Assembly (NCBI GenBank): GCA_009781125.1
Contig: WQYS01000191.1
Location: 1-5,474 of the forward strand
DNA length: 5,474 nucleotides
DNA from: Acidobacteriaceae bacterium
Lineage (GTDB): Bacteria; Acidobacteriota; Terriglobia; Terriglobales; Acidobacteriaceae
Reading direction: 5' to 3'
Shown here: positions 1 to 5,344 of the stretch, piece by piece
Layout: each line of letters begins with the position of its first letter
How positions within the stretch are numbered: position 1 is the stretch's first letter
Program-made: the position numbers and the translations under genes
Notes under the pieces: model-generated
The model's input: only the letters and a program-made list of their open reading frames with translations
Database searches by the model: none
What the model was told of the DNA's origin: nothing

Positions 1-353
1 AAGACCGCCTGGTCGAAGTCCTCATCGAACTCTTCGGTCTTGTTCAGCAGCTTGAGGCTGCGCTTCTCTTCGGCGGTGGGAGGCGTGATGTGCAGATGTC
101 CCCTGCCGCGGAAGACTGCCATGGTGATCTTGCCGTTAACTTCGCCCGAGAACGCTACTGTGCCCTTCGTCAGCGTGAAGGTGGCGGCGTCGCGGTGCAG
201 CACGTAGTCGCTGATGGAAACCGCATCGCTGCCGACACTCTGTGTGTGTAGTTGCCTGTAAGACTCGATGGAATTGCCGGCTTGCTGGGCTGCCGAATAT
301 GCGGTTAGTAATAAGGCAAAAAGACAGGCGGAAACATCGATGCGCCACTTCAC
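1..353 (-). CDS. Secreted protein, N-terminal part only; probably acidobacterial M1-type metallopeptidase
   Basis: The reading frame starts at GTG (353-351) and runs open for 117 codons off the left edge, so only the N-terminus is seen. A strong Shine-Dalgarno GGAGG (365-361) lies 7 nt before the GTG, which fixes this start over the internal ATG at 138-136. The protein opens with MKWR, a hydrophobic stretch (about residues 7-19) and a signal-peptidase site around SAA|QQ (residue 22), so it is exported. The mature part contains 'TFTLTKGTVAF', 'GRGHLHITPPTAEEKRSL' and 'FDEDFDQAV', a pattern I associate with the N-terminal beta domain of large acidobacterial proteins annotated as M1 aminopeptidases. 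The catalytic HExxH region would lie beyond the edge, so the peptidase call is unproven. It follows the regulator gene by 41 bp on the same strand, so cotranscription is plausible. Gene call sure; function tentative. Confidence 0.82.
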   Translation of the reverse strand, partial: MKWRIDVSACLFALLLTAYSAAQQAGNSIESYRQLHTQSVGSDAVSISDYVLHRDAATFTLTKGTVAFSGEVNGKITMAVFRGRGHLHITPPTAEEKRSLKLLNKTEEFDEDFDQAV

Positions 354-360
354 GGAACTG

Positions 361-365
361 CCTCC
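361..365 (-). promoter_or_regulatory. Ribosome binding site deciding a GTG start
   Basis: On the minus strand this reads GGAGG, 7 nt before the GTG at 353-351. There is no ATG in the same frame near the signal peptide, so this site is what identifies the true start of the secreted protein. Confidence 0.75.
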
Positions 366-394
366 AGAAAGTAACTTATAGGTTTGGTTAACTA

Positions 395-1252
395 TTATTG
401 CTCAGATACTTTGCCCGTGCCCATCAAAATCAGCGAGCGCTGCGCGAAGGGCGAGTAGATCAGCAGCGGCACGCACGCCAGCGCCAATCCATAACTGATG
501 TGGTGCAGCAGCAGGAAGGGCGCGAGCGCCCACAGCAGGTCCAGCGGCAGAAGCAGCCACCACAGCTTCAGATACCGCTCGCGCAGGCGCGGCGCGCGGA
601 ACAGTACAGCGCACAGCAGAAAGACTCGTGCCGGAATCAGAATCGCCGCCGTCACGATCAGGACAACGAAGATGCGCGAGGCAAACGGCAGCGCTGAGAG
701 CAGGTCTTCGATCTCCGGCAGATTGGCCAGTGCTCCTATATAGAAGCTCAGATACATGAGCTGCAACAGAACAAACAGCGTCTGCACCAGAAGACGCGGA
801 CTCTTCGGCAGGTCTGCGGGCGAGGCCAGAAGCCGGTCGAAAAATCCGTTCTGCGCAACCGGTTCGGCTGCCGCCTCTATTCGCGGCTGCGCTGCTGGCG
901 TGGAGTCCTCCGTGAGGACGTGCTCTACCGGAGCGATGAAACGATAGCCGCGCCGGGCCAGAGTCTCGATAAACCGGGGATTGCTCGCCTTGTCTCCGAG
1001 CGCCTCGCGCAGGCGGTTGACGGTCGAGTTCACGCCCTGCTCGTAGTCGACGAAGACGCCATCGGGCCACAGCTCGCGGCAGATCTCTTCGCGCGTCAGC
1101 AGCTCGCCGGGCCTTCGCAGCAGCATGACGAGCACCTGAAACGGCTGCGTGTGCAGCTTGACGCGCATCCCCTGGCGGCGAAGCTCTCCGGTACCAGGGT
1201 CGACCTCGAAGACCCCGAAGCGGTAGCGTCTGGCTGTCTGCATCTCTGTCAT
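395..1252 (-). CDS. Membrane-anchored winged-helix (OmpR/PhoB-type) transcriptional regulator
   Basis: A 285-residue protein whose N-terminal ~110 residues form a Trans_reg_C winged helix of the OmpR/PhoB/CadC type: RYRFG entry (residues 9-13), 'PFQVLVMLLRRPGELLTREEI', W62-P63, the recognition helix GVNSTVNRLREAL (about 73-85) and the wing 'LARRGYRF' (about 98-105). A polar linker follows, then a hydrophobic C-terminus with three or four membrane segments (about 154-177, 192-217, 229-249, 251-270). There is no PD40 propeller or TPR domain, the usual partners of this domain in Acidobacteria, and no receiver domain, so it probably senses at or in the membrane and binds DNA directly, as ToxR/CadC proteins do. 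An in-frame TTG at 1273 would add seven residues; I prefer ATG 1252 because the partial homologue at 3109 begins at the same point. Neither has a good Shine-Dalgarno. Target and signal unknown. Confidence 0.88.
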   Translation of the reverse strand: MTEMQTARRYRFGVFEVDPGTGELRRQGMRVKLHTQPFQVLVMLLRRPGELLTREEICRELWPDGVFVDYEQGVNSTVNRLREALGDKASNPRFIETLARRGYRFIAPVEHVLTEDSTPAAQPRIEAAAEPVAQNGFFDRLLASPADLPKSPRLLVQTLFVLLQLMYLSFYIGALANLPEIEDLLSALPFASRIFVVLIVTAAILIPARVFLLCAVLFRAPRLRERYLKLWWLLLPLDLLWALAPFLLLHHISYGLALACVPLLIYSPFAQRSLILMGTGKVSEQ

Positions 1253-1284
1253 GCTCGTGACCAGTGTATCCAAAGATGGCCGGA

Positions 1285-1329
1285 GGATACTCTGGATACT
1301 CTGGATACTCTGGACACTCTGGATACTCC
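1285..1329. repeat. Five tandem copies of a 9-bp unit
   Basis: On the plus strand the unit GGATACTCT is repeated head to tail: 1285-1293, 1294-1302 and 1303-1311 are identical, 1312-1320 has one change (GGACACTCT) and 1321-1329 ends in C. The array ends 32 bp upstream of the preferred ATG of the winged-helix regulator and 11 bp upstream of its alternative TTG. A ninth-length, slightly diverged copy in the opposite orientation (GTGTATCCA, 1264-1272) sits between those two starts. The array could be a cluster of protein-binding sites or a slippage-prone tract. Confidence 0.85.
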
Positions 1330-1334
1330 AGGTG

Positions 1335-1369
1335 CCCCACTCATGACGGTCACATCGTCATAAGTGGGG
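1335..1369. repeat. Long inverted repeat, 13-bp arms and 9-nt loop
   Basis: The arms CCCCACTCATGAC (1335-1347) and GTCATAAGTGGGG (1357-1369) are complementary at 12 of 13 positions around the loop 1348-1356. It lies 28 bp beyond the stop codon of the Tat-exported protein gene and just upstream of the 9-bp array. Transcribed from the minus strand it would form a strong hairpin that could protect or end that mRNA, but no U-run follows. It may also be a member of a dispersed REP-like family, which one window cannot show. Confidence 0.75.
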
Positions 1370-1397
1370 TCTTGCTGCCCTCAGATATTGTTCGTGT

Positions 1398-2900
1398 CTA
1401 CGTCGTCTCTAAAAAGGAGTTCTCCCGCTCCCAGGACGAGCGAAATGTTCGTGGCCAGGTCCACAAGCTGCGGCCTGGCAGCTTGGAAACGTGCTGGCCA
1501 ACGACGTAGCGTCCATACTCGGGTTCCAAACGCAGAAATGCCTGACGGGCCTTTTCCGCTTCCGCAATCAGCACATCATCACTTAAGGATCCAGTGGGCA
1601 CAAAGAACGACTCGCAAACGGCACGGTAATGCAACAGCCAGTAGCGGTAGTTGTCCTGCAAGGCGGGGTTGGCTGCTCTTACGTCTACAAGGACCTTCAA
1701 CCGGTCGTCGCAATGTGGATCGCTGGAGCCATACTCGGTCCAGAAATACGCCCGGTCGGTGTTGGCTTCCCCGCCCAGCCCTGCAATGACTTCTCCGACT
1801 CGAACAGCGTCGGGGCCTTTAAGACCCAGCCATTCTTCCGCATACTGTCTGGCCACGTCCATGACGCTGAGATTGGGGTCCGTGGCAAACCGAAGTATGG
1901 CAAAGCGGTTGATGTCGTCATGGATGCCTTCGCTATAAGGCACTGCGCCAGTGATATGAGGGTAATCCGCGCGGTAGATCTTGCGTATGGCTGGCAGCGC
2001 AGGACAGGGCCCATACACACCAAACCCGCTCACCATGGTGATCTCGGGATTGATGTAGTACTTAATGATCGGTTTGGCTCCCCTGGGAATATCGGCCACA
2101 AAGTTGGACCAGTCGTCAGATTTCACATGCGTGCGCAGCATATCCTGTTCATCGATTGGCAGGGTGTGGCCGGCAGTCACAAACTGGGCCTTGGGGTGAA
2201 ACTGGCGGCAAATCTCCGCCTGCTGCTTGAGGACTTTCAAGTAGGTCAACGGGTAAGGATCGCATCTCTCGCACGAACACCCGCCGTAATCTGTGATCGG
2301 AGTGATAACGTAATCGATCTGCGCCAAATGGGAAAACAGTTTCTCCCGCAGTCGTAAAATCTCCCGCAAAGCGGCGGGCTGAGAGGGACAAACTTCGCCC
2401 GGTTCCAGGAAGTATTTTCCCGGCGTTGCCTTCCAGTCGGGGTTCGCGTCCGCCACGTCACCTGAAATATCATTCAAACCCAGATAGATACCTACAGAGA
2501 GACCCGCGTCGGCAATGGCCTTGCAGATGTCCTGCTGCAACTTCCAGTAGGGTGCGTCGTCGTCGAAATCGCGTGCTTTGCGCTGCCCCCATTCCATGGG
2601 CAGATACCAGACGCTCTTCGCGCCCATGCGCTTGAGGCTCTGTATCTCCTCCCGCCAACGCTCTATTTCCCAGAACTGTATCCCCGCGCTCTGCTCGTGA
2701 TTGGCCAGGAAGACGCCTAAAGGGGTAATCTCTTTCGGAGTTATCGCCACTTCGTTCGGCGTTTTCTTCCCGGATTTATCGGAAGAGGATGCTTCGCTCA
2801 AGCTGGCCGCAGCAGCATCACGAGGACATGCAAGCGCGCCTAACGACATAGCTCCTGTAACCTGGAGGAACGAGCGTCTGTTGATTGTTGACCGATTCAT
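1398..2900 (-). CDS. Tat-exported TIM-barrel protein, putative glycoside hydrolase
   Basis: A 500-residue protein with a twin-arginine signal (NRRSFLQVTG, residues 7-16, an alanine-rich stretch and a likely cleavage near residue 32), so it is exported folded. The start is ATG with AAGGAGA (2910-2904) in front. The body reads like a (beta/alpha)8 hydrolase barrel: 'EIQSLKRMGAKSVWYLPMEWG' (about 85-105), 'AGLSVGIYLGLND' (132-144), 'YVITPITDYGGCSCERCDPY' (197-216, with C208, C210, C213 and acidic D204), 'AQFVTAGHTLP' (238-248) and 'AVPYSEGIHDDINRF' (319-333, acidic E324), followed by a helical region. The D-x-G-G-C-x-C-x-x-C loop and the S-E-G-I-H-D-D-I-N motif resemble uncharacterised sugar-hydrolase-like proteins, but I cannot assign a GH family or substrate. 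D204 and E324 are candidate active-site acids only by position. It could instead be a non-catalytic sugar-binding barrel. Confidence 0.88.
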   Translation of the reverse strand: MNRSTINRRSFLQVTGAMSLGALACPRDAAAASLSEASSSDKSGKKTPNEVAITPKEITPLGVFLANHEQSAGIQFWEIERWREEIQSLKRMGAKSVWYLPMEWGQRKARDFDDDAPYWKLQQDICKAIADAGLSVGIYLGLNDISGDVADANPDWKATPGKYFLEPGEVCPSQPAALREILRLREKLFSHLAQIDYVITPITDYGGCSCERCDPYPLTYLKVLKQQAEICRQFHPKAQFVTAGHTLPIDEQDMLRTHVKSDDWSNFVADIPRGAKPIIKYYINPEITMVSGFGVYGPCPALPAIRKIYRADYPHITGAVPYSEGIHDDINRFAILRFATDPNLSVMDVARQYAEEWLGLKGPDAVRVGEVIAGLGGEANTDRAYFWTEYGSSDPHCDDRLKVLVDVRAANPALQDNYRYWLLHYRAVCESFFVPTGSLSDDVLIAEAEKARQAFLRLEPEYGRYVVGQHVSKLPGRSLWTWPRTFRSSWERENSFLETT

Positions 2901-2983
2901 ATTTCTCCTTGCACCCGTGCAGTAAAAGCACTGCCCCCCGATATCATGAGCGAACGGGAAAATGTACTTATTTTCTGTGCGGG

Positions 2984-3109
2984 TTAAGTCATGTGATTAG
3001 AAAGTAGCAAAAGCGTACCACAATGTAACTGGTGCGGCAACTCTTCCAAACCCTCCTCCAGGTCGAAGTCCCCGAAGCGGTAGCGCCCGGATGTTTGCGT
3101 GTCTGTCAT
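2984..3109 (-). pseudogene. 5' remnant of a second winged-helix regulator gene
   Basis: From ATG (3109-3107) to TAA (2986-2984) this frame encodes 41 residues. The first part, MTDTQTSGRYRFGDFDLEE, aligns with MTEMQTARRYRFGVFEVDP of the intact regulator. Over the first 48 nt, 40 bases are identical, and weaker protein similarity continues to about residue 24 ('EEL' against 'GEL'). After that the sequence is unrelated and soon meets a stop, so helix-turn-helix and wing are missing. No Shine-Dalgarno precedes the ATG. The best reading is a paralogue that lost all but its 5' end by deletion or recombination. An expressed 41-residue peptide is possible but unlikely. Confidence 0.65.
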
Positions 3110-3195
3110 GGGTGAGAACTCGCATTAAGCCAAATCAAACCATGAGGTTGCAGCGTGAGGTGCAGATGCTCTCCGAATGAGGGTTCTTCCATTGC

Positions 3196-3215
3196 GCCCG
3201 GCGCGGAAGCCGGGC
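3196..3215. repeat. Perfect GC-rich hairpin before the exported-protein start
   Basis: GCCCGGC (3196-3202) pairs perfectly with GCCGGGC (3209-3215) around a 6-nt loop, ending 12 nt before the preferred ATG at 3228. In the mRNA it would form in the leader or, if translation starts at 3177, in the coding sequence. No U-run follows, so it is not a standard terminator. It could modulate initiation of the downstream operon. Confidence 0.55.
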
Positions 3216-3227
3216 AAGCTGTCACTC

Positions 3228-4004
3228 ATGAAACGAAGGGACTATTTGCTGGAAGCCTTTGTACTCTGCGCTGCGCTGATGTACTTTCCTGCAGCGCCGT
3301 GCCTTGCGCAGCCTGATCCCGCCGCGGCTGCTGCTTTCAACTCATATTGCGCGGCTGTTGAATCCCGTCTTGCCGGGCAGCACTATGCGATTCAGGCGGA
3401 CTCCGGTCGCGAGGCGCGTCTGCGCCAGGGAGAACAGATTATAGAGAAGCTCACGCCCTCCGCCGGGAGCGAGTTCGACGGAGCCATGCTGCATCACTGG
3501 CGCGGGACGGCCTTCGTTTCTGGAGCCAGTGCCGCGGACTTCGTGCGTCTGATGCGCGGCTTTGCGGACTATCCGAAGCACTTCGCTCCGCAGGTGACGG
3601 AGGCTCGCGTGCTGGCGTCGAACGGCGATCATATGCAGGCGTCGATGCGTGTCCATCAAAGGCACGTCATCGACGTGGCGATGGATCAGAGCTACGATGT
3701 CCAGTTCGGGCAGCTCGATGCGCAGCGCGGATACAGCATCTCGCACAGCGTGCAGATCGACGAGCTAGACTCCGTTGGCAGGCCGCTCGGCGCCAGCCGC
3801 GAACACGGCTTCCTCTGGCGGCAGAACACCTATTGGAACTACGAGGAGCGCGACGGCGGACTCTACATGCAGGTAGAGTCGGTCTCACTGTCGCGCTCCA
3901 TTCCCCGCGGACTCGGCTGGGCCGTCGGCCCTTACGTCGAAAGCATCCCGCGCGAATCGCTGGAGTTTACCCTGCGCTCGGTCTCGAACGCGCTGCGGAA
4001 ATAA
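3228..4004 (+). CDS. Exported protein of unknown function, first gene of the lipid operon
   Basis: From ATG 3228 the protein has 258 residues and begins MKRRDYLLEAF followed by a hydrophobic core and a probable cleavage site at CLA|QP (about residue 27), a normal signal peptide. An upstream in-frame ATG at 3177 would place 17 arginine/proline-rich residues before it, so the internal start is preferred although its Shine-Dalgarno is weak. The mature part is mixed alpha/beta with several strands ('YSISHSVQIDELD', 'QNTYWNYEERDGGLYMQVESVSLSRSIP', about residues 169-227) and a C-terminal helix (about 234-257, 'VESIPRESLEFTLRSVSNAL'). That layout, a final long helix after antiparallel strands, resembles START/SRPBCC lipid-binding folds, and I have the impression of similar uncharacterised proteins in Acidobacteria. 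It ends 22 bp before the phosphatidyltransferase, suggesting a periplasmic lipid-handling role. That role is inference. Confidence 0.85.
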   Translation: MKRRDYLLEAFVLCAALMYFPAAPCLAQPDPAAAAAFNSYCAAVESRLAGQHYAIQADSGREARLRQGEQIIEKLTPSAGSEFDGAMLHHWRGTAFVSGASAADFVRLMRGFADYPKHFAPQVTEARVLASNGDHMQASMRVHQRHVIDVAMDQSYDVQFGQLDAQRGYSISHSVQIDELDSVGRPLGASREHGFLWRQNTYWNYEERDGGLYMQVESVSLSRSIPRGLGWAVGPYVESIPRESLEFTLRSVSNALRK

Positions 4005-4026
4005 AACACACAGGAAAGGACAGAAG

Positions 4027-4719
4027 ATGAGCACGCAATCTATACACATGAATCAGACTTTTACATCCGCCGTCCGGGTCAACCGGTCGCTGACGGCGCA
4101 ACTGGAGAGACGCGCGCTCGAATGGATGGCGCGGCGCGCGCCGCGCTGGCTGACCTCGGATCAATTGACGGCGCTCGGCCTGCTGGCGCAGGTCGCAGCG
4201 GGAATCTCGTTTGCCTTGGCTCGCTATCACCGGCTTTTTCTGCTGCTGGTGATCGCGTGCATCGCGCTCAACTGGCTCGGCGACAGCCTGGACGGCACGT
4301 TGGCCCGTGTTCGAGTGCAGCAACGTCCGCGCTACGGCTTCTATGTGGACCACATGGTGGACATCTTTGGAGCCGTCGCGCTGATGACGGGCTTGGGATT
4401 CTCCGGCTTTCTGCACTGGCAAACCGCGCTGGCGATGCTGATCGCGTTTCTGGTGCTCTCGGCTGAAAGCTATCTGGCCACATACACACTCGCCCGCTTC
4501 CACATGTCGCAGGGATTCTTCGGCCCGACGGAGATTCGCATTTTTCTAATTATCGGTGTGGCAGCGCTGATGCGCAGTCCGTATGCGACGGCCTTCGGAT
4601 ACCGGATGCTGCTGTTCGATCTGGGCGGAGTGATTGCAGCGGTTTCGATGTTCGTCATGGCTGTTGTCAGCGCGGCGCGCCACACCGCCGAGCTCTACCG
4701 CGAGGAGCCACTGCCTTGA
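4027..4719 (+). CDS. CDP-alcohol phosphatidyltransferase family membrane enzyme
   Basis: The 230-residue protein carries the family signature, D(x)2DG(x)2AR...G(x)3D(x)3D, as D86-S-L-D89-G90-T-L-A93-R94, then G104, D108 and D112. The gap between R94 and G104 is nine residues rather than the usual eight. These aspartates bind the divalent metal and the CDP group in characterised members, which transfer a phosphoalcohol from a CDP-activated donor to an alcohol acceptor. Hydrophobic segments (about 45-65, 68-83, 112-126, 130-152, 168-183, 192-216) fit the usual six-helix inner-membrane bundle. The start has AGGAAAGGA (4012-4020) six nt upstream. The sequence alone does not say whether the product is phosphatidylglycerol phosphate, phosphatidylserine, an inositol lipid or another compound. 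The next gene overlaps it, so the two products probably act together. Confidence 0.92.
   Translation: MSTQSIHMNQTFTSAVRVNRSLTAQLERRALEWMARRAPRWLTSDQLTALGLLAQVAAGISFALARYHRLFLLLVIACIALNWLGDSLDGTLARVRVQQRPRYGFYVDHMVDIFGAVALMTGLGFSGFLHWQTALAMLIAFLVLSAESYLATYTLARFHMSQGFFGPTEIRIFLIIGVAALMRSPYATAFGYRMLLFDLGGVIAAVSMFVMAVVSAARHTAELYREEPLP
4703..4707 (+). promoter_or_regulatory. Ribosome binding site deciding a TTG start
   Basis: AGGAG lies inside the last codons of the phosphatidyltransferase gene, 8 nt before TTG 4716-4718. The TTG shares two bases with the TGA stop at 4717-4719, a layout typical of translational coupling. The next in-frame ATG (4758) would cut into the first membrane helix. Confidence 0.75.
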
Positions 4720-5171
4720 ACTGGTTCGTCCGCTGGATACGATTCAACCTGGTGGGAGCCATGGGCATGGCGGTTCAGCTGGCGGCGCTGGCGCTGCTTA
4801 ATCGCTGGACTCGTGGCCGCTACCTGATCGCCTCCTCCGTTGCCATCGAGCTGACGCTGCTGCACAACTTTGCATGGCACCTGCATTACACCTGGCGCGA
4901 CCGCTGCGATAGCTCCTCACGTCTGGCGCAGTTGACGAAGTTTCATCTCTCGAATGGTCTGGTGTCGCTCGTGGGAAACCTGATCCTGATGCGGTTATTA
5001 GTTCATCAGGCGCATCTGCCCGTGCTTGTGGCCAATGGAGCCTCGATCCTTTGTTGCTCCATCGTCAACTTCTCATTGAGTGATCTTTGGGCGTTCGCGC
5101 AAGAAAAGAGCGCCAGATGCAGGGCACCCAAAATATATCCTCCTAATATCTTTCTGAATCCCACTGATTAA
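4716..5171 (+). CDS. GtrA-family four-helix membrane protein
   Basis: The 151-residue protein starts at TTG and has four hydrophobic helices (about 9-29, 36-54, 76-97, 101-126), the standard size and layout of GtrA-like proteins (PF04138). Family landmarks are 'RFNLVGAMGMAVQLA' at the start, 'HNFAWHLHYTWRDR' (50-63) after helix 2, 'KFHLSNGLVSLVGN' (75-88) and 'NFSLSDLWAF' (118-127) after helix 4. Characterised relatives help move polyprenyl-phosphate-linked sugars across the inner membrane for lipopolysaccharide or arabinogalactan modification. The last ~25 residues are hydrophilic and AT-rich in codons, beyond the family core, and may be non-conserved. It overlaps the phosphatidyltransferase by two bases (TTGA), implying coupled translation. 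No glycosyltransferase adjoins it here, so the transported lipid-linked substrate is unknown. Confidence 0.9.
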   Translation: MNWFVRWIRFNLVGAMGMAVQLAALALLNRWTRGRYLIASSVAIELTLLHNFAWHLHYTWRDRCDSSSRLAQLTKFHLSNGLVSLVGNLILMRLLVHQAHLPVLVANGASILCCSIVNFSLSDLWAFAQEKSARCRAPKIYPPNIFLNPTD

Positions 5172-5203
5172 AGGTATCTTTCACATTTATTAACCCTCTC
5201 CAT

Positions 5204-5220
5204 AAGTCCTTTAAGACTTT
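5204..5220 (+). terminator. Weak candidate terminator of the lipid operon
   Basis: AAGTC (5204-5208) pairs with GACTT (5215-5219) around a six-base loop, followed by a short T-rich run (TTTCTC). The stem is only five A/T-rich base pairs, 32 bp after the GtrA stop. This is marginal, but it is the only hairpin with T residues between the operon and the next gene. Confidence 0.25.
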
Positions 5221-5286
5221 CTCGACATCAAAGGAAGTGCATCCATCCCGTATCAGGTTCAAAGGGTGGAGCAGATATTTTAGACC

Positions 5287-5300
5287 GGCAAACGGTTGAC
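5287..5300. promoter_or_regulatory. LacI/GalR-type operator, distal copy
   Basis: GGCAAACGGTTGAC matches the LacI-family palindrome GGCAAACGTTTGCC at 12 of 14 positions, with a perfect left half-site around the central CG. Its right half overlaps a possible -35 hexamer, TTGACT (5296-5301). It is 32 bp centre to centre from the better copy downstream. LacI/GalR proteins recognise palindromes with a central CG of this kind. Confidence 0.55.
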
Positions 5301-5324
5301 TTAATGGCATATCGGCTTGGCAAT
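5296..5324 (+). promoter_or_regulatory. Possible promoter of the TonB-receptor gene
   Basis: TTGACT (5296-5301) is five of six to the -35 consensus. A 17-bp spacer leads to GGCAAT (5319-5324), which matches only the last three bases of a -10 box. Each hexamer overlaps one of the two operator-like palindromes. Transcription from here would leave a very short leader before the Shine-Dalgarno. The weak -10 makes this tentative. Confidence 0.3.
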
Positions 5325-5332
5325 CGTTTGCC
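5319..5332. promoter_or_regulatory. LacI/GalR-type operator, proximal copy
   Basis: GGCAATCGTTTGCC is a 14-bp palindrome with a single mismatched pair (T against T flanking the central CG). It differs from the ideal GGCAAACGTTTGCC at one base. It ends 3 bp before the GGAGG of the receptor gene, where a bound repressor would block transcription initiation or early elongation. Confidence 0.65.
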
Positions 5333-5344
5333 CGCGGAGGCCTT

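Larger units (their letters stand above)
2901..3227. other. Divergent intergenic region between the exported barrel protein and the lipid operon
   Basis: This 327-bp stretch separates two divergently transcribed units and must hold both promoters, but I see no convincing -35/-10 pair. It contains the Shine-Dalgarno of the leftward gene (2904-2910), small overlapping hairpins just upstream of it (GCAC/GTGC within 2911-2920 and GCAGT/ACTGC within 2919-2934), the truncated winged-helix gene (2984-3109), and a GC-rich hairpin before the rightward start (3196-3215). The part from 2935 to about 3040 is AT-richer than its surroundings. Confidence 0.6.

Noticed and set aside
683..690. LacI-type half-site GGCAAACG within the regulator gene
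   Set aside because: Only one half of a palindrome, inside coding sequence, with no matching partner; likely chance.
1285..1329. CRISPR array
   Set aside because: Units are 9 bp and directly adjacent with no spacers, and no cas gene is present.
402..1340. A 312-codon minus-strand frame overlapping the regulator gene
   Set aside because: It is a frame-shifted reading of the regulator with arginine/alanine-rich, featureless protein. It is kept open by high GC and by the 9-bp repeat, whose length preserves frame.
1335..1369. Rho-independent terminator
   Set aside because: The stem is strong but neither strand has a T-run after it. I list it as an inverted repeat instead.
1629..2357. A 242-codon plus-strand frame
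   Set aside because: It lies antisense within the Tat-exported protein, has no recognisable domain or Shine-Dalgarno, and the minus-strand gene has clear protein features.
3967..4503. A 178-codon minus-strand frame opposite the phosphatidyltransferase
   Set aside because: Its protein is glutamine/arginine-rich low-complexity sequence typical of the opposite strand of a GC-rich membrane-protein gene.
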